Of a stretch of DNA of 64,000 nt, positions 1 through 8,672 are shown piece by piece. Under the pieces are notes generated by a model, which made no database searches, was not told the DNA's origin, and was given only the letters and a program-made list of their open reading frames with translations. The position numbers were made by a program, and so were the translations under genes. The stretch's first letter is position 1. Each line of letters opens with the position of its first letter. Source of the stretch: Bacteroides sp. OM05-12 (GTDB lineage: Bacteria > Bacteroidota > Bacteroidia > Bacteroidales > Bacteroidaceae); NCBI RefSeq assembly GCF_003438995.1, contig NZ_QSUN01000002.1, forward strand, positions 248,001 to 312,000. Direction: 5' to 3'.

Positions 1-318
1 TAAATAAGCAGGGAAAACAACTTTGGAAGAGAACTTTCCATCCTCATCTGTTATAGATGAATAAATGGGGGCGATTTTTTTTAATTCCCAAGTATTGTCA
101 ATTAATTCTAAAGGATACTCGTCATACAATGAGAATACAGTTGGCATTTTCATCCCGTAATCAATTATGAGTTGATTTGCCTGAGTTGTAGTAAAGTTGA
201 AAAAGTCTTCTTTGTCTATTTTTTCTTCTTCTTTCCCGCCTTTGTAAATATCATCGACATTAGACAGGCAAGATACACATAAAGCGGATAAACAGATGAT
301 CCAGATTTTAATTTTCAT
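1..318 (-). CDS. LruC-like lipoprotein, N-terminal part (runs off window)
   Basis: This open frame reads leftwards from an ATG at 316-318 and stays open for 106 codons to the window edge, so only the N-terminus is visible. The product starts MKIKIWIICLSALCVSC, a lipoprotein signal with the acylated Cys at residue 17. The mature part is acidic and contains segments such as TTQANQLIIDYGMKMP, followed by a stretch ending DEDGKFSSKVVFPAYL. From memory this pattern (short N-terminal module, 'TDEDGKF...' before a predicted beta-rich domain) matches LruC-domain lipoproteins of Bacteroides, but the diagnostic C-terminal half lies outside the window. It is probably anchored in the outer membrane or periplasmic face. 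The function is unknown. The frame is certain; the family call is an inference. Confidence 0.7.
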   Translation of the reverse strand, partial: MKIKIWIICLSALCVSCLSNVDDIYKGGKEEEKIDKEDFFNFTTTQANQLIIDYGMKMPTVFSLYDEYPLELIDNTWELKKIAPIYSSITDEDGKFSSKVVFPAYL

Positions 319-538
319 AAGGAATGCAATTTGTATTTTGCAAAGATATTAATATTTACTTAATAGGTAAAAACGCAGCATAAAAAACAGATATTCTGAT
401 TCTTTTTGTTCTAATATTCAACGGTTTGGAATAATGCATAATAATTATATTATCTTTTTTGTCTTAAACAGAGTAAGGTAAATTATCTGCCTACAAATTG
501 AATCTTTAAAATTGAGACCATTTGTCTCTTTATTGATT

Positions 539-2461
539 TTATAAGTTTTCACATTCTTGTAGCCAAATAGCTGAAGACGCATCACTAGGCATTCTCCAGT
601 CGCCTCTAGGACTTAGGGAAATACCTACTTTGGGACCGTCCGGCAGACAAGACCTTTTGAACTGTTGACTAAAGAAACGTCGGAAGAAAGTAATCAACCA
701 TTTCTTAATTGTTTCTTCGTCATAACTACCGTTAAATGCTTTGTTGGCTAAGAAAAATATTTTGGCGGGACGAAAACCAAAGCGCAGAAAATAGTAGAGG
801 AAAAAATCATGTAATTCATATGGACCGACTAAGTCTTCTGTTTTTTGTTTGATATTTCCATTATTATCTGCCGGGATTAGTTCCGGACTGATTGGAGTAT
901 CTACGATGTCGAGTAATGTATTACGTGATTGTTCATCTACGTTATTATATGCAACCCATTTCACCAGATACTTTACAAGCGTTTTAGGAATACTTCCGTT
1001 GACTCCGTAATTTGACATGTGATCACCATTGTAGGTAGCCCAACCCAATGCCAATTCAGATAAATCTCCTGTACCGATAACAATTCCGTTTACTTGATTG
1101 GCAAAGTCCATGAGGATTTGTGTACGTTCGCGTGCTTGAGAGTTTTCGTATGTCACATCATGTACATTGATATCATGCTCTAAATCTTTAAAGTGTTGGA
1201 TACATGCATCTTTAATGCTGATTTCTTTAATGGTTACACCTAGGGATTTCATCAGATCAAGTGCATTGTGGTAGGTTCTGTCTGTAGTACCAAATCCCGG
1301 CATAGTGATTCCTATGATACCTTTTCTATCTAATTTTAGTTTATCGAAAGTTTTGACGCAAACTAATAATGCTAAAGTAGAATCTAACCCTCCGGAAATA
1401 CCGATTATTGTCGTTTTACAGTTGGTGTGTATCAGTCGTTTTGCAAGTCCTGATACTTGTATAGAGAAAATCTCCTCACAGCGTTCGTTCAATCCGGTAT
1501 CAGAGGGGACAAAAGGAAGCGGTTTTATTGTACGTGTTAATTCAAACTCTTTTTTGTTGACCATCTCTGTGCTGAGACGTATTGCTTTGGTTTCAGAACA
1601 ATTAGCAGCATTAGCAGCAAAGGTCGTGTTTATGCGCCTTTCTGTACGAATACGTTCTATATCTATTTCACTGATAATTAACTGTTCTTCCAAACAGAAA
1701 CGTTCCGACGCAGCCAATAATGTACCGTTTTCATAAATTAATCCGTTGCCTGCAAATACGACATCCGTGGTTGACTCTCCGAATCCACAAGAGGAAAATA
1801 CATATCCTGAAAGAGTACGCGCCGATTGTTGACTGATGAGAGAACGCAAATAAGAATGTTTACCTATGCCTTCGTTATCTGCGGAAAGATTGAAAATAAT
1901 CTCAGCACCTTTAAGAGCCAGTGTTGAACTGGGAGGGATGGGTGCCCACATATCTTCACAAATTTCAATACCAAAACAAGTATCCGGTGTATCAAATAAT
2001 AGGTTAGAACTGATCGGTACTAACTGGCCACATATTCTAACGGTATCTTCTTGTATATTGAGTGCGGAGCTGAACCAACGCATTTCATAAAATTCTTTGT
2101 AATTAGGCAAATATGTTTTGGGTACGATACCCAATATCTTGCCTTTTTGAATAACTACTGCCGTGTTCAGTAAAGTGGAATTGAAAGTTACCGGCATACC
2201 GACAATAGATATAATATCGAGTTGGCGGGTATTACTCATGATTTGAAGTAAAGCCATTTCTGCTTCCTGTAGCAATAATTGCTGAGCAAATAGATCACCA
2301 CAAGTATAGGCTGTGACACATAATTCCGGAAATACAATGATTTGCACACCCTTTCCTTCAGCTATTGTTATTAAGCTCTCAATGCGCTCTGCATTATATT
2401 TGCAATCAGCTACTTTTACAGAAGGTATTGCTGTTGCTGCTTTTACAAAACCGTAGTTCAT
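539..2461 (-). CDS. nadE: Glutamine-dependent NAD+ synthetase
   Basis: The 640-residue product joins an N-terminal nitrilase-type glutaminase domain (about residues 1-290) to a C-terminal NAD synthetase domain (about 330-600). It would amidate deamido-NAD+ to NAD+ in the cytoplasm, using ammonia released from glutamine. Visible nitrilase residues are the Glu of FPELCVTAY and the nucleophilic Cys of EICEDMW. The synthetase domain carries the ATP pyrophosphatase P-loop SGGLDSTLAL and the GTGDLSELALGW segment. The length suits the two-domain bacterial form. The ATG at 2459-2461 is preceded by an A/G-rich stretch (AAAAGAAG on the minus strand). The gene stands alone, divergent from the Fur-family regulator, with a TATTTTTG promoter element about 25 bp upstream. 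Nothing looks broken. Confidence 0.97.
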   Translation of the reverse strand: MNYGFVKAATAIPSVKVADCKYNAERIESLITIAEGKGVQIIVFPELCVTAYTCGDLFAQQLLLQEAEMALLQIMSNTRQLDIISIVGMPVTFNSTLLNTAVVIQKGKILGIVPKTYLPNYKEFYEMRWFSSALNIQEDTVRICGQLVPISSNLLFDTPDTCFGIEICEDMWAPIPPSSTLALKGAEIIFNLSADNEGIGKHSYLRSLISQQSARTLSGYVFSSCGFGESTTDVVFAGNGLIYENGTLLAASERFCLEEQLIISEIDIERIRTERRINTTFAANAANCSETKAIRLSTEMVNKKEFELTRTIKPLPFVPSDTGLNERCEEIFSIQVSGLAKRLIHTNCKTTIIGISGGLDSTLALLVCVKTFDKLKLDRKGIIGITMPGFGTTDRTYHNALDLMKSLGVTIKEISIKDACIQHFKDLEHDINVHDVTYENSQARERTQILMDFANQVNGIVIGTGDLSELALGWATYNGDHMSNYGVNGSIPKTLVKYLVKWVAYNNVDEQSRNTLLDIVDTPISPELIPADNNGNIKQKTEDLVGPYELHDFFLYYFLRFGFRPAKIFFLANKAFNGSYDEETIKKWLITFFRRFFSQQFKRSCLPDGPKVGISLSPRGDWRMPSDASSAIWLQECENL

Positions 2462-2486
2462 CTTCTTTTTATTTTAGATATAGTTG

Positions 2487-2494
2487 CAAAAATA
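2487..2494 (-). promoter_or_regulatory. Putative -7 promoter element for nadE
   Basis: On the minus strand this reads TATTTTTG, a match to the Bacteroides -7 consensus TAnnTTTG, 25 bp before the nadE start codon. I could not find a convincing -33 TTTG at the usual 19-21 bp spacing, so the call rests on one box and position. Confidence 0.45.
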
Positions 2495-2598
2495 GCTATT
2501 ATTGTTAAACCTCCTCATCGTTCTCCATAATTTCTTTTTATGAATATGGGGGTTGGATATTTGGGTATGATTAAAATATATAAAAAGGACTTCAATTA

Positions 2599-2629
2599 TT
2601 TGTTTTTATAAAATATCTTCCTATCTTCG
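2599..2629 (+). promoter_or_regulatory. Bacteroides-type promoter for the PerR/rubrerythrin pair
   Basis: TTTG at 2599-2602 and TATCTTCG at 2622-2629 are separated by exactly 19 bp, the consensus geometry of the Bacteroides primary sigma factor (TTTG-N19-TAnnTTTG, with one mismatch in the -7 box). Transcription would start near 2636, giving a leader of about 40 nt before the Fur-family start codon. Confidence 0.75.
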
Positions 2630-2677
2630 CACTCGTTATAATATTGTAATAAATACAAATTTGGAGAAGATAGGATA

Positions 2678-3088
2678 ATGATAAACGTTTATAATCATTT
2701 GATTGGCTATAATATTAAACCATCTGTGCAACGGATAGCTGTAATGGATTATTTATTGAAACATAGGACGCATCCGTCGGTTGAGGAAATTTATTCGGCT
2801 CTTTCCGGAGATATGCCTACTCTTTCAAAGACAACTGTTTATAACACATTGAAGCTATTTGCCGAACAAGGTGCAGCGCAGATGTTGACTATTGATGAAA
2901 AGAATGTTTGTTTTGATGGTGATACTTCGTTGCATGCCCATTTTTTGTGTAAAAGATGCGGCAAGATTTATGATTTACCTATTTCTGAACCTATGAAAGA
3001 AACTTTAGAATCAAATATAGAGGGGCATTCTGTAGATGAACTTCATTATTATTATAAAGGAACTTGTAAGAACTGTTTGGAAAAATAA
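2678..3088 (+). CDS. Fur-family peroxide/metal-responsive repressor (PerR-like)
   Basis: This 136-residue protein has the Fur layout: an N-terminal winged helix (about residues 8-75, including the recognition segment LSKTTVYNTLKLF) and a C-terminal metal-binding dimerisation domain. Two CxxC pairs, Cys91/Cys94 (CKRC) and Cys130/Cys133 (CKNC), form the structural zinc site expected of PerR and many Fur proteins. A His-rich stretch (SLHAHFLC) lies where regulatory metal ligands are usual. It begins 49 bp after a canonical promoter, and the reverse rubrerythrin starts only 33 bp after its stop. A PerR next to a peroxide-reducing rubrerythrin argues for peroxide sensing rather than iron or zinc uptake control, and autoregulation is likely. 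Which metal is sensed cannot be read from the sequence. Confidence 0.9.
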   Translation: MINVYNHLIGYNIKPSVQRIAVMDYLLKHRTHPSVEEIYSALSGDMPTLSKTTVYNTLKLFAEQGAAQMLTIDEKNVCFDGDTSLHAHFLCKRCGKIYDLPISEPMKETLESNIEGHSVDELHYYYKGTCKNCLEK

Positions 3089-3121
3089 AATATTGACTAA
3101 CGATTAAAATTAAAGAAGATT

Positions 3122-3676
3122 ATGAAAAAGTTTAGATGTACTGTATGTGGTTACGTTCATGAAGGTGATGCTGCTCCTGAAAAATGTCCTCTTTGTAAAG
3201 CTCCGGCTAGCAAATTTGTAGAAGTTGTTGAAACAGAAGATGGTCCGATGGCTTTTGCTGACGAACATGTTATCGGTGTTGCTAAAGGTTGTGACGAAGA
3301 GATGATTAAAGATTTGAATAATCATTTTATGGGTGAATGCACAGAAGTTGGTATGTACTTGGCTATGAGTCGTCAGGCTGATCGTGAAGGTTATCCTGAA
3401 GTTGCGGAAGCTTTCAAAAGATATGCTTGGGAAGAAGCCGAACATGCTGCCAAGTTTGCGGAACTTTTAGGTGACTGTGTATGGGATACAAAAACAAACC
3501 TTCAGAAACGTAAAGATGCAGAGCAAGGTGCTTGCGAAGATAAAAAACGTATAGCTACACGTGCTAAAGCACTGAATCTTGATGCAATCCATGATACCGT
3601 TCATGAAATGTGTAAAGACGAAGCTCGTCACGGAAAGGGTTTTGAAGGATTATATAATAGATATTTCAGCGAATAA
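3122..3676 (+). CDS. Reverse rubrerythrin (rubredoxin domain first)
   Basis: The 184-residue product carries its rubredoxin domain at the N-terminus (Cys6, Cys9, Cys22, Cys25), followed by a ferritin-like diiron domain from about residue 60 to the end. Diiron ligand motifs are visible in [15 protein letters not shown], in the EEAEHAAKF segment, and in the second EARH of [11 protein letters not shown]. Classical rubrerythrin has the opposite domain order, so this is the 'reverse' form first described in clostridia. It would reduce H2O2 in the cytoplasm with electrons from NAD(P)H via a rubredoxin reductase. It is co-transcribed with the upstream PerR-like repressor and closed by a strong terminator at 3700-3732. 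The ATG follows AAAGAAG at good ribosome-binding distance. Confidence 0.95.
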   Translation: MKKFRCTVCGYVHEGDAAPEKCPLCKAPASKFVEVVETEDGPMAFADEHVIGVAKGCDEEMIKDLNNHFMGECTEVGMYLAMSRQADREGYPEVAEAFKRYAWEEAEHAAKFAELLGDCVWDTKTNLQKRKDAEQGACEDKKRIATRAKALNLDAIHDTVHEMCKDEARHGKGFEGLYNRYFSE

Positions 3677-3699
3677 TCATTTTTTGTTCTTGGTTATAG

Positions 3700-3732
3700 A
3701 AAAAGTCTGCACGTATTGTGTGGACTTTTTTT
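3700..3732 (+). terminator. Rho-independent terminator after rubrerythrin
   Basis: Arms 3700-3712 and 3718-3730 pair over 13 positions (two G-U pairs) around a 5-nt loop GTATT. The 3' arm ends in a T-run, an intrinsic terminator closing the PerR-rubrerythrin unit. Confidence 0.85.
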
Positions 3733-3811
3733 GTGAAAAAATATTATAATTGGCACTATTTGAGGATATTCAGCGTTATATTTACATCACATTAATTAAA
3801 AAGATAAACGT

Positions 3812-4516
3812 ATGAGAACATTTAAGACTGTATTTTTTTTAGTATTGGCGGTAGGGATACTTGTTTCTGCTTGCGCAGAAAATTCATCTAACAAGAATAA
3901 TACGAAAGAAGTCAAAGAGGATAAAATTATGGAAAATCAAGAAGTGATAAAATTGAGTACTCCTGATCTGGAGAGGGGGGTAAACGTGATGAAGGCTCTA
4001 AATATACGTAAGTCGGTTCGTGAATATGGTGATAAAGAGTTAGGACTATCTGATTTATCCGATTTGTTGTGGGCAGCAAATGGTATCAATCGGCCGGAAT
4101 TGGGTAAACGAACTGCTCCTTCGGCAGTAAATGCGCAAGATATAGATATATACGTTTGCATGAAAGACGGAGCTTATTTATATGATGCCAAAGAAAATAG
4201 TTTGAAGCGGATAACTACTGAGGATTTGAGACCGGCTGTTGCCGGAGGACAGGATTTTGTGAAAGAAGCTCCTGTATCTGTTGTACTGGTAAGTGATATT
4301 TCACGTTTTCCTGGTGAAGATGTTCAGCGCAAAACATTAATGGGAGCGATGGATGCCGGAATTGTTTCGGAAAATATTTCATTGTTTTGTGCGTCAGTCG
4401 GACTTGAGACTGTTCCCCGTGCTTCTATGGATGCTGAAAGTTTGAAGAAATCATTAGTACTTACAGATTCTCAAATACCATTGATGAATCATCCTGTTGG
4501 TTATACTAAAGAGTAG
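3812..4516 (+). CDS. Nitroreductase-family flavoprotein with lipoprotein signal
   Basis: The 234-residue product begins with a signal peptide ending in the lipobox ILVSAC (Cys about residue 21), then a short Asn/Lys-rich linker and a nitroreductase fold. Family hallmarks are the RKSVREYGDKEL segment (FMN phosphate contact), the DLLWAANGINRP helix, TAPSAVNAQ, and MDAGIVSENISLFCASVGLETVPR. The length after the signal (about 190 residues) is normal for a single-domain SagB/nitroreductase-type protein. If the first ATG is used, the enzyme would be tethered in the periplasm; an internal Met about 34 codons in (MENQEVIKL) could yield a cytoplasmic form. The substrate is unknown. It is monocistronic, with terminators on both sides. 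Folding and FMN loading of an exported form are an inference. Confidence 0.85.
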   Translation: MRTFKTVFFLVLAVGILVSACAENSSNKNNTKEVKEDKIMENQEVIKLSTPDLERGVNVMKALNIRKSVREYGDKELGLSDLSDLLWAANGINRPELGKRTAPSAVNAQDIDIYVCMKDGAYLYDAKENSLKRITTEDLRPAVAGGQDFVKEAPVSVVLVSDISRFPGEDVQRKTLMGAMDAGIVSENISLFCASVGLETVPRASMDAESLKKSLVLTDSQIPLMNHPVGYTKE

Positions 4517-4527
4517 TAATAAAAATT

Positions 4528-4566
4528 AGGGTGTTGTAAAGTATATACTTTGTAACACCCTTTTTT
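4528..4566. terminator. Bidirectional terminator between convergent genes
   Basis: A 16-bp stem (left arm from 4528, AGGGTGTTGTAAAGTA; right arm ending 4560; two G-U pairs) around a tiny loop is followed by TTTTTT. The opposite strand has an A/T-rich tail, so it can stop both the nitroreductase and the convergent TPR gene. Confidence 0.9.
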
Positions 4567-4569
4567 CTT

Positions 4570-6792
4570 TTATTCCAAGCTATCTGCACTATATTTGATT
4601 AAATCTATCATTAATGGGAAGTCATTCTTATTAATTCCCAATTTTAATAATATTTCTTTGTCTTTATCGAATTGGTTAATAAATACAGTTTTATCTGATA
4701 ACGTTAGGGCAATAGCATATCTCTGTACGGCAGTATTTATATTCCCGGTAATCCATGCTACGTGTCCCGCATTTAAGTAATCCTGCATTTGAGGCTTCTT
4801 TTCCAATATCTTAGAATAATATTTCATAGCCTGTTCAAATTTCCTGGTCACAAATGAACACCATGCAATGGCACGCTGTGATTTTATGGATTCATTATCC
4901 AGATATTCCAACTTGAAAAAATAGGCAAGAGCTTCGTCGTATTGTTTTAATTCAGCCAGACAAAGTCCTATCTGTAATATTACTGTAAGATTCTCGGATT
5001 GAGCTGCTTCTACTTTTTTATAATACTCCAACGCTTTGTCATATTGTCCGGATTGACGATAACTGATAGCCAGGTGACGGTTTGTCCATACATTGTCCGG
5101 TTTTAGTAAGTCTGCCTGTAAATAAGCTTCGATAGCTTTGGAGTAATTTTTGTTTTTTTGGAAGCAGTATCCTATTTTTTGATATATCTCTGCATTTCCT
5201 TCTGTTTCCTTGATTATATCCTGATAAAGCATGAGTGCTTCTAATAAATAATCTTTAGCGAAAAAGTATCCGGCAAGTGTAAACATATGTTCCACATTGT
5301 TGAATGTGTCTTTTAGTGTTTTGCAATATTGTAGATTCAATGATTCCTCAAATAAATCCCTGAATTCATGTCTGCGCGGATATATCTTAAAGAAGCGGTA
5401 TAAATCCTGGATATATTGATTGCTAATGGTTTCCGTTCTTTGAGAATAAGCCAACATCTTTTCATAGTGTTTAGCTTCGCTAAGTGCCTCATTCTGTGCT
5501 TCAAACTGTTGTGTCATCATTTCACGCTGATTGGGTGGTATTTGTGTGATAGTCAGACAGAAAGAGTATTTATCTGAATTACAGAAGAACCCCGATTGCA
5601 GAATGCTATCCAATAAAATATTTCTTTTGTTTGCAGTAGTGGAAAATGCCCGTACTACGGATGAATGTTGTGCATCGAACGGATAAAACCAATTGGCCAT
5701 ATCATGGAAAAAAGGATATGTTTTTAGTTGAGCGAATGTGCTCATATATACATCTGCCCCTTCCATCTGTAATTCGCTCATTTCTTTTAGTTTGTCATTC
5801 ATTCCGGAGCGTTCCATCCAATCTTCCCAGTCGGGATTTTGGTCATCTGAAGCATTTTCTTCATCATTGTCATCAATATCCAGTTTACGGCTTATATTGA
5901 CATTTCTCATCATCTCGGGAATAATTTCCTCACGCATTTTCTTATCAATCTTTTTTGTCTCTCTACTTCGTAATAGCTGAATTTGAATGCGGTTCATTTC
6001 GTTTGAAAAATTGGTATCTTCATTCAACAGATTTATACGAGCGGCAACCTCAGGATAGATGGAAAGTCTTTCATCATACATAAAGACAATTAATGCGATT
6101 CCTACCAACGCACGTTGGTTGACTTCGTTAGATGAATGTTGATAAGCATCGAATAAAAGCATAAATTTTCGTATATCGAAATATTCCATCAGGCTTAGGG
6201 TTATAGCACTGATAAAAAGCGATAAATCATTAATCTGAACTAGTAAAGATGTCAGAAAATTACGGGCTTCTTCTTCATCCGTTTCAGTCCATTTATCAGA
6301 CAACCATGTCCGATAGAATAGTTCGGAGTAGGCCTGTTCGTGACGTCTGCGGATAGAATCAAGTTTCATTTCTTGATTAGCATCATTGGTCAGTAGATGC
6401 TCCACAGCTATATCTTCTGTATATGTTTCCAGTTCCAACTGAAGCTCAGGCAAAGAACGGAGAGGAATTAGTTTATAATAGCGGATGCGGTCAAAATAAA
6501 ATTCTGTGGAGGAGGGCGTTAGTTTTAGAATCCTTGCTTTGTCGGCTATCTGATAAGCCGTAGAAAGAAGTTTATTGTATAACTTGTCCCGGTCAGGATC
6601 GATAGATCCCTGGCGCATATATTGTAACATATACTGATAAGAGGTATATATTTCTTCAAAGGAACTGCGGAGCTCCCAATCCTGTGTATCGAAAATCAAT
6701 AGTTCGATTGCTTGTAATGCTTCTCTGAAACTTCGTTTATCCAGCAGGTTGATAATTTCTTTGTATTGTTTGTTTATAATGCTTTCGTTCAT
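4570..6792 (-). CDS. Tetratricopeptide-repeat protein
   Basis: The 740-residue product has no signal peptide and is helical throughout. The C-terminal third (about residues 500-715) contains consecutive 34-residue TPR units, for example AEIYQKIGYCFQKNKNYSKA, DNVWTNRHLAISYRQSGQYD and NLTVILQIGLCLAELKQYDE, each with the Gly/Ala/Tyr pattern of TPRs. The N-terminal 490 residues are charged (an acidic stretch DDNDEENASDDQNPDWEDW near 305-325) and I recognise no domain in them. The protein is likely a cytoplasmic scaffold; no partner can be named. It is monocistronic, convergent with the nitroreductase, and has a TAACTTTG promoter element about 35 bp upstream. Confidence 0.9.
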   Translation of the reverse strand: MNESIINKQYKEIINLLDKRSFREALQAIELLIFDTQDWELRSSFEEIYTSYQYMLQYMRQGSIDPDRDKLYNKLLSTAYQIADKARILKLTPSSTEFYFDRIRYYKLIPLRSLPELQLELETYTEDIAVEHLLTNDANQEMKLDSIRRRHEQAYSELFYRTWLSDKWTETDEEEARNFLTSLLVQINDLSLFISAITLSLMEYFDIRKFMLLFDAYQHSSNEVNQRALVGIALIVFMYDERLSIYPEVAARINLLNEDTNFSNEMNRIQIQLLRSRETKKIDKKMREEIIPEMMRNVNISRKLDIDDNDEENASDDQNPDWEDWMERSGMNDKLKEMSELQMEGADVYMSTFAQLKTYPFFHDMANWFYPFDAQHSSVVRAFSTTANKRNILLDSILQSGFFCNSDKYSFCLTITQIPPNQREMMTQQFEAQNEALSEAKHYEKMLAYSQRTETISNQYIQDLYRFFKIYPRRHEFRDLFEESLNLQYCKTLKDTFNNVEHMFTLAGYFFAKDYLLEALMLYQDIIKETEGNAEIYQKIGYCFQKNKNYSKAIEAYLQADLLKPDNVWTNRHLAISYRQSGQYDKALEYYKKVEAAQSENLTVILQIGLCLAELKQYDEALAYFFKLEYLDNESIKSQRAIAWCSFVTRKFEQAMKYYSKILEKKPQMQDYLNAGHVAWITGNINTAVQRYAIALTLSDKTVFINQFDKDKEILLKLGINKNDFPLMIDLIKYSADSLE

Positions 6793-6824
6793 CGTTATTG
6801 AATTCTTTTTCCATTTATAACAAA

Positions 6825-6832
6825 CAAAGTTA
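6825..6832 (-). promoter_or_regulatory. Putative -7 element of the TPR gene
   Basis: On the minus strand this reads TAACTTTG, matching TAnnTTTG, 32 bp before the start codon. No clear -33 box at standard spacing was found. Confidence 0.4.
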
Positions 6833-6951
6833 AAGAAATATCAGCATACTACGACTTAAAATATACTAATGTTTATCGGTCATACTCCTTTTTTCTAAAA
6901 TCAAGTCTAAAAGAACTATAGTTGTGGGGCTTTTACCTATTACATACTTTT

Positions 6952-7017
6952 ATCATACGGTCGATTGTTTGCAAACGATAGGAGTTTGTGAACAAAGGAC
7001 CGTACGTTTGTTTTTGA
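6952..7017 (-). repeat. Palindromic intergenic element, copy 1
   Basis: Arms 6955-6976 and 6984-7005 are inverted repeats (17 of 22 positions) around a 7-nt centre GATAGGA. Read on the minus strand, the whole 65-bp block matches a block at 34700-34764 almost base for base, including the centre TCCTATC. A further inverted half (ATCGACCGTAT at 7017-7027) pairs perfectly with ATACGGTCGAT at 6955-6965, so a larger nested hairpin is possible. It lies between the TPR gene and the MATE promoter. Confidence 0.85.
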
Positions 7018-7089
7018 TCGACCGTATCTTTGTTTTCAAACGTTTTTATGTCTTTTGAAAATATAAGGTGATTCATGTTTTGTTTAATC

Positions 7090-7120
7090 TTTGCCCGATC
7101 AGTTTTAATAGCTATCTTTG
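7090..7120 (+). promoter_or_regulatory. Bacteroides-type promoter of the MATE gene
   Basis: TTTG at 7090-7093 and TATCTTTG at 7113-7120 are separated by exactly 19 bp: a full consensus match, 30 bp before the MATE start codon. Confidence 0.85.
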
Positions 7121-7150
7121 TCCCGTTAAAATCCTAGACCATCTATTTTT

Positions 7151-8473
7151 ATGTATACCAACAGACAGATTTGGAATGTCAGTTACCCCATTTTTCTAAG
7201 TTTGCTGGCACAAAATGTTATCAACGTTACCGATACGGCTTTTCTGGGAAGAGTCGGTGAAGTTGAACTTGGAGCTGCTGCAATGGGTGGACTGTTTTAT
7301 ATTTGTATCTTTACAATAGCTTTCGGGTTCAGTACAGGTTCCCAGATTGTTATCGCTCGGCGTAATGGTGAAGGACGCTATGCTGATGTGGGGCCCGTAA
7401 TGATTCAGGGTGTTTTCTTTCTATTGGTGATGGCCACCATGTTGTTCGGCTTTTCAAAAGCGTTTGCACAGCCCATCATGGGCGTTATGATTTCATCCGA
7501 TAAGATATTGGATGCTACAATGGAGTTTCTGGACTGGCGTATCTTCGGCTTCTTTTTCTCTTTTGTTAATGTAATGTTTCGTGCTCTGTATATAGGTATC
7601 ACCCGTACAAAAGTATTGACGATCAATGCAGTAGTGATGGCTATTACCAATATCATACTGGATTATATCTTTGTATTCGGTAAGTTCGGTTTCCCGGAGA
7701 TGGGAGTAAAAGGTGCGGCGATAGCTTCTGTCATAGCCGAAGCCAGTTCCATACTTTTCTTTTTTATCTATACTTATATCACTGTTGATTTCAGGAAGTA
7801 CGGACTGAACCATTTCCGTTCGTTCGATCCGCAATTATTGTTGCGTATCCTGAATATTTCCTGCTTTACGATGTTGCAGTATTTCTTGGCAATGGGGACA
7901 TGGTTTGTATTCTTTGTCGCCGTAGAACGTTTAGGGCAACGTGAGCTTGCTATAGCCAATATTGTGAGAAGTATCTATATTATGATGTTGATTCCCGTAA
8001 ATTCACTTGCGACTACTTCCAATACGCTGGTGAGTAATGCTATCGGACGGGAAGGAACCGGAAATGTTCTTGTTATCATTCGCAAGATTGCAAAGATGTC
8101 GTTTATGATTATGTTTGTTTGTGTAGTAGTTGCATCCTTGTTTCCTCAAGCTATACTTTCGGTTTATACCAATGAGGCAGAACTGATCCGACAAGCTGTG
8201 CCTTCTGTTTATGTAATATGTGTGGCGATGTTGGTGGCTTCCCTTGCAAATGTTTATTTCAATGGTATTTCCGGGACAGGTAATACGCAGGCTGCATTAT
8301 ATTTGGAAATGATTACTTTAGTATTTTATGTCTCTTATATTGTTTTCATAGGCATGTATATAAAAGCTCCTATTGCTATTTGCTTTACCATTGAGATATT
8401 GTATTATACATTGTTGTTTGTAACAAGTTACATTTATCTAAAACGTGGTGATTGGCGGAACAAGAAGATATAA
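7151..8473 (+). CDS. MATE-family multidrug/Na+ antiporter
   Basis: The 440-residue product is hydrophobic throughout, with about 12 predicted membrane helices and the internal twofold MATE layout. It begins MYTNRQIWNVSYPIFLSLLAQNVINVTDTAFLG; the P-x-x-x-x-x-L-x-Q-N-x-x-N-x-x-D helix is typical of MATE helix 1. It would sit in the inner membrane and expel cationic or aromatic compounds against Na+ or H+; the substrate cannot be read from sequence. The C-terminus is short and basic (GDWRNKKI). A canonical promoter lies immediately upstream and a stem-loop downstream. A short sequence resembling its 3' end recurs after the next gene (see 14325-14402). Confidence 0.93.
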   Translation: MYTNRQIWNVSYPIFLSLLAQNVINVTDTAFLGRVGEVELGAAAMGGLFYICIFTIAFGFSTGSQIVIARRNGEGRYADVGPVMIQGVFFLLVMATMLFGFSKAFAQPIMGVMISSDKILDATMEFLDWRIFGFFFSFVNVMFRALYIGITRTKVLTINAVVMAITNIILDYIFVFGKFGFPEMGVKGAAIASVIAEASSILFFFIYTYITVDFRKYGLNHFRSFDPQLLLRILNISCFTMLQYFLAMGTWFVFFVAVERLGQRELAIANIVRSIYIMMLIPVNSLATTSNTLVSNAIGREGTGNVLVIIRKIAKMSFMIMFVCVVVASLFPQAILSVYTNEAELIRQAVPSVYVICVAMLVASLANVYFNGISGTGNTQAALYLEMITLVFYVSYIVFIGMYIKAPIAICFTIEILYYTLLFVTSYIYLKRGDWRNKKI

Positions 8474-8508
8474 AAGTTTTAGCTGCATTTACAATCGGTC
8501 TTTTTATT

Positions 8509-8563
8509 AAAAAGAGACTCTTTTTATCACTTCAGGAATCTTATTGTATAAAATTCCTGAAGT
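8509..8563 (+). terminator. Two adjacent stem-loops after the MATE gene
   Basis: First, AAAAAGAG/CTCTTTTT (8509-8525) is a tight 8-bp inverted repeat with a T-tail. Second, ACTTCAGGAAT (8529-8539) pairs perfectly with ATTCCTGAAGT (8553-8563) but has no clear T-run. The first has the better terminator shape; the second may stabilise the 3' end. Confidence 0.5.
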
Positions 8564-8672
8564 AATAATTATTATGTTTTGTTACTTCATAGTTTGTCCA
8601 GCTACTAATCAGTCATACCGCTCTATCTATAGTATTATGGTTTTGATTATTTAAAATAAAATTAATAATACA

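Larger units (their letters stand above)
6793..7150. other. 358-bp intergenic region with palindromic element and two outward promoters
   Basis: No coding frame is supported here. The gap holds the TPR gene's likely promoter box on the minus strand (6825-6832), a nested palindromic element (6952-7027) and the MATE promoter on the plus strand (7090-7120). Confidence 0.7.

Noticed and set aside
1305-1736. Plus-strand open frame of 143 codons inside nadE
   Set aside because: It is fully antisense to the conserved NAD synthetase domain, has no family match by eye and no promoter or ribosome-binding site.
3759-3784. Promoter pair before the nitroreductase (TTTG and TATATTTA)
   Set aside because: The spacer is only 14 bp and the -7 box lacks the final G; too weak to list.
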